From the NCBI GenBank assembly GCA_035762345.1, contig DASTPE010000107.1:1-64000 (forward strand): DNA of 64,000 nt, written 5' to 3'. Under the pieces are notes generated by a model, which saw only the letters and a list, made by a program, of their open reading frames with translations, did not search any database and was not told the origin of the DNA. Both the position numbers and the translations under genes were made by a program. Numbering within the stretch: the stretch's first letter is position 1; every line of letters starts with the position of its first letter. The DNA comes from SCGC-AG-212-J23 sp035762345 (GTDB lineage Bacteria; Pseudomonadota; Gammaproteobacteria; Burkholderiales; SG8-39). Shown in pieces: positions 58,263 to 64,000 of this stretch.

Positions 58263-59198
58263 ATGCAAGCTTTCTTCATCGATCCCAAGGACATAAGCCT
58301 CGCGCTGCGCGAGGCGCCCGAGCCGCAGCCCGCGCCGGGGAAACTCCTCGTGCGCGTGCGCGCGGCGGGACTGAACCGCGGCGAGCTCCTGCGCCATGGG
58401 CTCACCAAGCCTGGGCCGGCAAAGATCGGCGGCACTGAAGGCGCGGGTGAAGTCGAAGGAACCGGCGCGCGCGTGATGGGAAGACTTCCTGCAAGCTTCG
58501 CCGAATACGCGCTGATGGACGAGTCCGACGCGATCCCCGTGCCGTCGAACCTCTCGTGGGAAGAGGCGGCCGCGATCCCGATTACCTTCCTCGTCGTCTA
58601 CGACATGCTGGTGCAGCAGGGCAATCTCAAGAAGAACGAATGGCTTCTCGTCACCGGCGCGTCGGCGGGCGTCGGTGTGGCGGCGCTCCTCGCCGCCAAG
58701 GCGCTGGGCGCGAAGGTAATCGGCACGTCGGGGTCGGAAGAGAAGCTGAGGAAACTTTCATCCCTCGGGCTCGACGCCGCCATACGGACCCGAAAGCCGG
58801 ACTTCTCGGACAAAATCCTCGAAGTCACCGGCGGCAAAGGCGCGGACCTCGTGGTGAACAACGTGGGCGGCTCGGTGTTCGCCGAATGCGTAAAGTCGCT
58901 CGGCTACGAAGGCCGGCTCGCCACCGTCGGCTACGTCGACGGCGTGATGCAGGCCGAGATGGACATCGAGGCGCTGCACTCCAAGCGTCTCAAGCTGTTC
59001 GGGGTCTCGAATAAGATGCGCACCGCCGCGCAGCGCGCCGTCACCGTACAGGGCTTTATCCGGGACTTCCTTCCGCTATTCGCTTCAGGGAAGCTCAAGC
59101 CCGTGATCGACCGGGTCTACGACTTCAAGGACCTTCCCGCCGCCAAGGCGCGCATGGAGGCCGACGCCCACGTCGGCAAGATCGTGGTACGGATCTGA
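58263..59198 (+). CDS. NADPH:quinone oxidoreductase-type MDR protein
   Basis: A 311-residue medium-chain reductase of the quinone oxidoreductase type, without structural zinc. Seen: LLVRVRAAGLNRGELLRHG, GTEGAGEVEGTGARVMG, the GASAGVGVAALLAAKALGAK cofactor motif, FSDKILEVTGGKGADLVVNN and GRLATVGYVDGV. ATG at 58263. Its TGA is the first three bases of the palindromic repeat that hosts the IS element. The substrate is unknown. Confidence 0.92.
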   Translation: MQAFFIDPKDISLALREAPEPQPAPGKLLVRVRAAGLNRGELLRHGLTKPGPAKIGGTEGAGEVEGTGARVMGRLPASFAEYALMDESDAIPVPSNLSWEEAAAIPITFLVVYDMLVQQGNLKKNEWLLVTGASAGVGVAALLAAKALGAKVIGTSGSEEKLRKLSSLGLDAAIRTRKPDFSDKILEVTGGKGADLVVNNVGGSVFAECVKSLGYEGRLATVGYVDGVMQAEMDIEALHSKRLKLFGVSNKMRTAAQRAVTVQGFIRDFLPLFASGKLKPVIDRVYDFKDLPAAKARMEADAHVGKIVVRI

Positions 59199-59214
59199 AT
59201 TCAGGGTCAGGGTC
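59197..59214. repeat. Left part of palindromic repeat copy 4, cut by the IS
   Basis: GAATTCAGGGTCAGGGTC is the left arm of the family. It ends in GGGTCAGGGTC (59204-59214), the 11-base sequence that is found again at 60532-60542 on the far side of the IS. Confidence 0.85.
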
Positions 59215-60531
59215 ACTAGTGTCCGGTAAAACTCACGGACACGAACTGTAAGTCGTTGATCGGCGATTGAGAAGCAGCATTTATTGAGTGTCCACGATTT
59301 GAACGGGCGATAGGCGAATCTCGGGGTTTTGGAAACCCGAGGAGCGCCGATGCGCGCGGGCAAATTCGTGTTCGCTCAGCTGATGGAGTTTTTGCCGTGG
59401 AAGCGCTTTCAACGCCTGGTGCTCAAGTACGAAGGCGATCGTTACGTCAAGCACTTCTCGTGCAGCGACCAGTTCTTGTCGATGGCCTTGGCGCAGTTCA
59501 CCTACCGCGAGAGCTTGCGCGACCTCGAGGCCTGTATGCGCGCGCATTCGGCGAAGCTCTACCACTTGGGGATTCGCAGTCGCATTTCGCGCAGCACGCT
59601 CGCCGATGCCAACGAATCGCGCGATTGGCGCATTTACGCGGAGTTTGCTCAATCGCTCATCGACAGGGCGCGGCCGCTGTACGCCAACGACCCGCTGGAG
59701 CTGGACCTTGCCAACACGGTCTATGCGCTGGATTCGACGCTCATCGAGCTTTGTCTTTCGATGTTCCCGTGGGCGCACTATCAATCCGCCCACGCCGCGG
59801 TGAAACTGCATACGCTGGTCGACCTGCGTGGCAACATTCCGAGTTTCCTCTATGTCAGCGACGGCAAGCTCAACGACGTCGCGGTGCTCGACCAACTACT
59901 GCCCGAACCAGGCGCGTTTTACGTCCTGGATCGCGGCTACATCGATTACGCGCGCCTGTACCGCTTCCATCAGGGACGCGCCTTCTTCGTGGTGCGTGCC
60001 AAGTCCAATCTACAAGCCCGGCGGCGCTACTCGCACTGGGTCGATCGCAGCACCGGCCTGCGCAGCGACCACACTGTGCTCCTAACAGGCAAATTCTCGC
60101 GCACCGACTTCCCCGAGCCGCTGCGCCGCGTGCGCATCACGGACCTATCCACCGGCAAATCGGTGGTGCTGCTCACCAACAATTTCGGCTTGCCGGCTCT
60201 GAGCATCACCACCCTGTATCGCTATCGCTGGCAAATCGAATTGTTCTTCAAGTGGATCAAGCAACACCTGCGCATCAAGGCGTTCTTCGGCACCTCCGAG
60301 AACGCCGTGAAGACGCAAATCTGGATCGCCGTGTCCGTCTATGTGCTGGTCGCGATCGTGAAGAAGCGCTTCCAGTTGCCGGCTTCGCTGCACGATCTCC
60401 TACAGATTTTGAGCGTCACGCTGTTCGAACGAGAGCCCATCGATCAAGTACTTACGCTGGCACCGTCCGAGCCCTATGCGCTCGATTACTCCAACCAGTT
60501 AACTTTGTTCGACTTTTAACCGGACACTAGT
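59215..60531 (+). mobile_element. IS4-family insertion sequence, 1317 bp, complete
   Basis: Terminal inverted repeats ACTAGTGTCCGGT plus AAAA bound the element (left 59215 onward, right ending 60531). It is flanked by an 11-base direct repeat, GGGTCAGGGTC, typical of IS4-family target duplication. One intact transposase gene lies inside. Inside the left end, GTGTCCG and CGGACAC form a further inverted repeat. The insertion lies within a palindromic repeat. Intact ends and open frame suggest recent insertion. Confidence 0.92.
59350..60519 (+). CDS. IS4-family transposase (DUF4372-type N-terminus)
   Basis: A 389-residue DDE transposase. N-terminal MRAGKFVFAQLMEFLPWKRF and YRESLRDLEACMRAH are of the DUF4372/IS4 type. 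Catalytic residues: Asp in YALDSTLIEL, Asp in YVLDRGYIDYARLY, and Glu in the IS4 signature Y-(2)-R-(3)-E-(6)-K, seen as YRYRWQIELFFKWIK. The frame is intact to its stop at 60519, 12 bases before the element end. A TTG start seven codons upstream is possible. Confidence 0.95.
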   Translation: MRAGKFVFAQLMEFLPWKRFQRLVLKYEGDRYVKHFSCSDQFLSMALAQFTYRESLRDLEACMRAHSAKLYHLGIRSRISRSTLADANESRDWRIYAEFAQSLIDRARPLYANDPLELDLANTVYALDSTLIELCLSMFPWAHYQSAHAAVKLHTLVDLRGNIPSFLYVSDGKLNDVAVLDQLLPEPGAFYVLDRGYIDYARLYRFHQGRAFFVVRAKSNLQARRRYSHWVDRSTGLRSDHTVLLTGKFSRTDFPEPLRRVRITDLSTGKSVVLLTNNFGLPALSITTLYRYRWQIELFFKWIKQHLRIKAFFGTSENAVKTQIWIAVSVYVLVAIVKKRFQLPASLHDLLQILSVTLFEREPIDQVLTLAPSEPYALDYSNQLTLFDF

Positions 60532-60593
60532 GGGTCAGGGTCGAAATTCGTTTTCACGTACGCAAAAACGAGTTGCGACCCTGACCCCGAATT
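60532..60593. repeat. Right part of palindromic repeat copy 4
   Basis: GGGTCAGGGTCGAAATTCG, then the centre TTTTCACGTACGCAAAAA and the inverse arm GTTGCGACCCTGACCCCG. Removing the IS and one copy of the 11-base duplication restores a full palindrome with 59197-59214. The end lies two bases before the Bug-receptor stop on the reverse strand. Confidence 0.85.
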
Positions 60594-60595
60594 GG

Positions 60596-61549
60596 TCACT
60601 GGGCCTTAATACCCGCTTCCTTCACCACCTTGCCCCAGGTGTCGTACTCGCGCTTGATGTAGGCCGCGAATTCCTCGGGGCTGCTGGACTTCGGCTCGGT
60701 GCCGGTCTTATGGAGCGCCGCCACGACCTGCGGGTGCGCGAGCGCCTTGACGAACTCCTTGTTGAGCCGATCGACGACGTCTTTCTGCAGGCCCTTCGGA
60801 CCGAGGAATCCGTACCAGTTGAGAGCTTCATAGCCCGGATAGCCGGACTCGGCGATGGTCGGCACGTCGGGCATGAGCGCGGCGCGCTTGGAGCCGGTGG
60901 TGGCGACCGCCTTGGCTTTGCCGGCGCGGATCTGGGAGATGGACGAGATCGGCGTAGCGAAGAACGAAGCGACCTGGCCCCCGAGGAATCCCTGCATCGC
61001 CGGGCCGCCTCCTTTGTAGGGCACGTGCACGATGTCAATGTTGGCCACGCGCCTCAGGAGCTCGCCGGACAAGTGCCCGGCGCCGCCGATTCCGGACGAG
61101 GCGTACGTGATCGTCGCGGGCTTCGACTTCGCCAGCTTCACGAAATCGGCGACTGTGTTGACGCCGAGCGAGGGCTGCACCACGAGCACATTGGCGAACT
61201 CGGCGGCCATGCTGATCGGCGTGAGGTCCTTCAGCGGGTCGTACGGCGTTTTCAGGATGTGCGGGTTCACCGCGAGCGCGCCCACGTTGGCGAGCACGAT
61301 GGTGTAGCCGTCGGGCGCGGCCTTGGCGACGTGGTCGACGGCGATGTTGCCGCCGGCGCCGGCGCGGTTCTCGACCACGATTTGCTGCCCGAGCTGCTCG
61401 CCGAGAACCGGCTGCAGGATGCGCGCGGTGGTATCGGTCCCTCCGCCGGGCTCGAAACCGACGACGATGGTGACCGGCTTGTTGGGGTATTGCGCGAATG
61501 CCGTCGAGGCGAAGAGCGCAAGGCCCGCCGCTACTAGCTTCGTTTTCAT
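60596..61549 (-). CDS. Bug/TctC-family receptor with CaiB CoA-transferase
   Basis: A 317-residue receptor with signal peptide MKTKLVAAGLALFASTAFAQ. Motifs: YPNKPVTIVVGFEPGGGTD, IVVENRAGAGGNIA, APDGYTIVLANV, HVPYKGGGPAMQGFLGGQV and MPDVPTIAESG. The ATG at 61549 shares a base with the CoA-transferase stop, so the two are coupled. The ligand is probably an acid activated by that transferase. No TctA/TctB beside it. Confidence 0.93.
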   Translation of the reverse strand: MKTKLVAAGLALFASTAFAQYPNKPVTIVVGFEPGGGTDTTARILQPVLGEQLGQQIVVENRAGAGGNIAVDHVAKAAPDGYTIVLANVGALAVNPHILKTPYDPLKDLTPISMAAEFANVLVVQPSLGVNTVADFVKLAKSKPATITYASSGIGGAGHLSGELLRRVANIDIVHVPYKGGGPAMQGFLGGQVASFFATPISSISQIRAGKAKAVATTGSKRAALMPDVPTIAESGYPGYEALNWYGFLGPKGLQKDVVDRLNKEFVKALAHPQVVAALHKTGTEPKSSSPEEFAAYIKREYDTWGKVVKEAGIKAQ

Positions 61550-62742
61550 CACACCACTCCTCCTTGTCTGAGTTTCGCGATCTCCGCCGCGTTGTAATTG
61601 AGCTCCTTGAGAATTTCGTCGGTGTGCTCGCCGATTTCGGGCGTCGGCGCCACCACCTTGCCCGGCGTGCGCGAAAGGCGCGCCGCCTGCGCGAGCACCT
61701 TGAAGCGGCCGAGCTTGCCGTGCTCGACGTCGGTGGCGACGCCGAGGTGCTGTACCTGCGGATCGGAGAAAACTTCGCCCACGTTGTAGATCGGGCCGCA
61801 CGGCACGCCGGCCTTGTTCAGAACTCCGATCCACTCGGCGCTCGTGTTCTCGACGAGCGCCTTCTCGATCTCGGCGTTGAGCTTTTTGCGATTCTCGGCG
61901 CGCTTCTGCGGGCCCTTGAACTCGGGCGCCTGCAGCATGTCTTCGCGCTCGAGGGCCTTGCACAGGCTCGTCCACTGTCCTTCGCCCGAAGCCGCAACGT
62001 TGATGTGGCCGTCCTTCGTCTTGTAGGCCGAGGTCGGCATGCTCGTCGGATGGTCGTTGCCCACTTGCGGCGGCACCTCGCCCTTCATGAGGAAGCGAGC
62101 CGCCTGGAAATCGAGCAACGAGATCCCCGCCTGCAAAAGTGAGCTTTGCACCCACTGGCCCTTATCCGAGCTCTCGCGCTCGAGCAGCGCCGTCATCACC
62201 CCAAGCGCCGCGTAAAGACCAGCCGCGAGATCCGCGATCGCCGCGCCGGTGCGCACCGGGCCCTGCCCGGGAAGGCCGGTGACCGACATGAGCCCGCTCA
62301 TGCCTTGCGCGATCTGGTCGAACCCCGGCCGGTCGCGGTACGGGCCGTCCTGGCCGAAGCCGGAAATGCTCGCGAGGATGATTCTTGGATTTATCTTGGA
62401 CAGCGATTCATAGTCGATTCCGAGCCGGTATTTGACGTCGGGCCGGTAATTCTCCACCACGACGTCGGCCGTCTTCACCAGGCGCTCGAGCACCTCGCGG
62501 GCCTGCGGGAGCTTGAGGTTCAGCGTCATCGAACGCTTGTTGCGATGCAGGTTCTGCATGTCGGGACCGTGGCGCGGCCCGCCCATGCCTTCGTTCGGGT
62601 CGACACCCGGGGGTGACTCGACCTTGATCACATCGGCGCCGAAGTCAGCGAACTGGCGCACGCACGTCGGCCCCGCCCTGACGCGTGAAAAGTCTAGAAT
62701 CCGCAGGCGCGAAAGCGCCGTGGAAGCGGCGATCTTTGGCAT
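61549..62742 (-). CDS. CaiB/BaiF-type CoA-transferase (family III)
   Basis: A 397-residue family III CoA-transferase that would activate a carboxylic acid by moving CoA from a donor thioester. Seen: LRILDFSRVRAGPTCVRQFADFGADVIKVESP, shown here in shortened form; RNKRSMTLNLKLPQARE; the catalytic region around VVVENYRPDVKYRLGIDY; and IAQGMSGLMSVTGLPGQGPV. The Asp expected near DLAAGLYAALGVM is present. Coupled with the Bug receptor downstream. Confidence 0.93.
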   Translation of the reverse strand: MPKIAASTALSRLRILDFSRVRAGPTCVRQFADFGADVIKVESPPGVDPNEGMGGPRHGPDMQNLHRNKRSMTLNLKLPQAREVLERLVKTADVVVENYRPDVKYRLGIDYESLSKINPRIILASISGFGQDGPYRDRPGFDQIAQGMSGLMSVTGLPGQGPVRTGAAIADLAAGLYAALGVMTALLERESSDKGQWVQSSLLQAGISLLDFQAARFLMKGEVPPQVGNDHPTSMPTSAYKTKDGHINVAASGEGQWTSLCKALEREDMLQAPEFKGPQKRAENRKKLNAEIEKALVENTSAEWIGVLNKAGVPCGPIYNVGEVFSDPQVQHLGVATDVEHGKLGRFKVLAQAARLSRTPGKVVAPTPEIGEHTDEILKELNYNAAEIAKLRQGGVV

Positions 62743-62792
62743 AGGAATATTCTAGCCGCCCGCGTATTGCGATTTCTCAAGAGAGGACGACC

Positions 62793-63224
62793 ATGAACAA
62801 AGTAATAGCGAAACTGATCCTCGCCGGCGCGGCGCTCGCGCTCTCCGCCTGCTCGTCTATGCCCGACTGGATGCCAGGCAGCGGCGCGATCAAGGTGAAC
62901 TTGTCGGGCACCGAGGAAGTGCCGCCGCTCACCGTACCAGGCTCGGGGTCGGGCAGCTTCCGCGTCGCAGACGACGGCACCGTTACCGGCAGCGTGACCA
63001 CCAAGGACGTGCAGGGCACCATGGCGCACATCCACCGCGGCGCCAAGGGCACCAACGGGCCGGTGATCGTGCCGCTCGACAAGAAGGGCGACACCTACAG
63101 CGTCCCCGCGGGCCGCAAGCTCACGCCCGAGCAGATGGCGGACCTGAAGGCGGGCAGGCTCTATGTCAACGTGCACACCGAGCGCAACAAGGGCGGAGAG
63201 GTGCGCGGCCAGCTCCAGCCCTGA
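62793..63224 (+). CDS. CHRD-domain lipoprotein
   Basis: A 143-residue lipoprotein: lipobox LSAC (lipid Cys at residue 20). CHRD-like features: VNLSGTEEVPPLTVPGSGSG, TMAHIHRGAKGTNGPVIVPL with the conserved His pair, and LYVNVHTERNKGGEVRGQL. CHRD domains are found in many bacterial surface proteins and in chordin; their role in bacteria is unclear. ATG 62793 has GAGAGGA upstream. The next gene starts at a CTG overlapping this stop (CTGA). Confidence 0.9.
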   Translation: MNKVIAKLILAGAALALSACSSMPDWMPGSGAIKVNLSGTEEVPPLTVPGSGSGSFRVADDGTVTGSVTTKDVQGTMAHIHRGAKGTNGPVIVPLDKKGDTYSVPAGRKLTPEQMADLKAGRLYVNVHTERNKGGEVRGQLQP

Positions 63225-64000
63225 GCACGAAATACATTGCGCTTTTCGCCTGCGCCATGACGGCGCAGGCGGCTTTGGCGGAGTTTCCCGAGCGGCCGCT
63301 GCGCCTCATCGTGCCGCAAGCCGCGGGCAGCGCGACCGACAACGTCGCGCGCATCATGGCGGCCGCGCTCGCCAGGGACCTCAGTCAAGCCGTGGTCGTC
63401 GACAATCGTCCCGGCGGCGCGCTCACGATCGGCATCGACGCGGTCGCCAAAGCCCCGCCCGACGGCTACACGCTCGGCCAGGGACCGGTGGGCGCGCTCG
63501 CGATCACACGCCACATGGTGGCGAAGCTGCCCTACGACATCGAGCGCGACCTGCAGCCGGTCGCGCTGGTAACCACGGGTTACATGCTTCTCGCCGTCTC
63601 TCCAAAATCCGACTTCCATTCGGTCAAGGACCTGATCGAGTACGCTAGAAAGAACCCGGGGAAGCTTTCCAACGCCTCGTCGAGCAACGGCTCGCCGGGC
63701 CACGTGAGCGGCGAGCTCTTCAAGCACATGACGGGCACCGACATCGTGCACATCCCTTACAAGGGCGGCGCGCCGGCGATCGCCGACCTCATCGCCGGCA
63801 ATGTGCAGCTCATATTCGAAAGCACCAATTCGATCGCATCGCACGTCAAAGCGGGGCGCGTGCGCGCGCTCGCGGTCACGGGCGAGCGGCGCTCCGCGAG
63901 CCTGCCCGATGTCCCGACATTGATCGAAGCCGGCGTGCCGGGCTACGAGGTGAACGTATGGAGCGGCATCATCACCACCGCGGGCGTGCCGCGTCCGGTG
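63221..64000 (+). CDS. Bug/TctC-family receptor, partial, probable CTG start
   Basis: A receptor cut by the window end; about 260 codons are visible. The signal peptide STKYIALFACAMTAQAALA needs a CTG start at 63221, overlapping the CHRD stop (CTGA). The first ATG in frame (63257) would cut the signal in half. Motifs: PLRLIVPQAAGSATDNVAR, VVVDNRPGGALTIG, PPDGYTLGQGP, HIPYKGGAPAIADLIAGNV and LPDVPTLIEAG. The ligand is unknown. Confidence 0.85.
   Translation, partial: MSTKYIALFACAMTAQAALAEFPERPLRLIVPQAAGSATDNVARIMAAALARDLSQAVVVDNRPGGALTIGIDAVAKAPPDGYTLGQGPVGALAITRHMVAKLPYDIERDLQPVALVTTGYMLLAVSPKSDFHSVKDLIEYARKNPGKLSNASSSNGSPGHVSGELFKHMTGTDIVHIPYKGGAPAIADLIAGNVQLIFESTNSIASHVKAGRVRALAVTGERRSASLPDVPTLIEAGVPGYEVNVWSGIITTAGVPRPV

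Noticed and set aside
1..64000. tRNA, rRNA, CRISPR or integrase-bounded island
   Set aside because: I looked for tRNA-like cloverleaf ends, direct spaced repeats and integrase motifs and saw none that I could support.

Overview
The window looks like a chromosome segment of a GC-rich betaproteobacterium, most likely of the Burkholderiales or a related environmental lineage. The grounds are very GC-rich codon use, six Bug/TctC-type solute receptors in 64 kb, a Tat/Sec-type exported MsrB, PA2779-like and DUF2917 proteins, and head-to-tail genes that overlap by 4 bases (ATGA, GTGA, TTGA, CTGA). No rRNA, tRNA, CRISPR array or prophage was seen. I ran no searches: family names come from motifs and remembered family features.

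Layout. 1-2602: YHS protein (partial), LysR, LysE exporter, PagL-like lipid A deacylase. 2599-6723: VOC protein, OmpR-type regulator, stand-alone receiver and hybrid histidine kinase. 6722-8631: palindromic repeat, DUF2917, two small lipoproteins, a candidate structured sRNA and a transglutaminase-like protein. 8632-15070: an orphan Bug receptor, a small His/Tyr-rich protein, and a tight operon Bug receptor - sulfatase - enolase-superfamily enzyme - sulfatase. 15172-19889: MsrB, UbiB-type kinase, phasin-like protein, MlaF-like ATPase, SrkA-like kinase. 19922-24849: aspA-dcu-dctA-solute receptor operon for aspartate/fumarate metabolism. 24960-34120: a gene remnant, ABC receptors, DUF4241/DUF1272, isochorismatase-fold hydrolase, M23 peptidase with a 39-residue membrane protein and an MFS carrier, Bug receptor with BKACE enzyme, SDR. 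34159-37834: diguanylate cyclase, then a thiol dioxygenase / MarR-GNAT / ABM operon facing an SDR. 37844-47546: a ten-gene operon for lipid A aminoarabinose modification (arn) with ArnA split into two genes, only one small flippase gene, and an unusual two-part outer-membrane barrel. 47600-52323: complete TctCBA transporter with a sugar isomerase-like protein and a cyclase. 52301-58216: MAPEG, prkA-yeaH-spoVR stress operon, PA2779-like protein. 58263-64000: quinone oxidoreductase, an IS4-family element inserted inside a palindromic repeat, Bug receptor plus CaiB CoA-transferase, CHRD lipoprotein and a Bug receptor cut by the window end.

Themes. Outer-membrane remodelling appears three times (PagL-like protein, arn operon, fused barrel with an H-x-S motif). 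Uptake of organic acids dominates the metabolism (Bug/TTT receptors, Dcu, DctA) and is paired with enzymes that would act on the imported acids (sulfatases, enolase superfamily, BKACE, CaiB, cyclase). A family of about 70-bp palindromes (four full copies, one split by the IS, plus a half copy) sits at or close to stop codons. The strongest leads for new biology are the pyrimidine-rich-loop sRNA at 7828-7925, the sulfatase/enolase/Bug operon, the fused barrel in the arn operon, the Shine-Dalgarno hairpin at 52690-52714, and the small membrane protein at 29747-29866.
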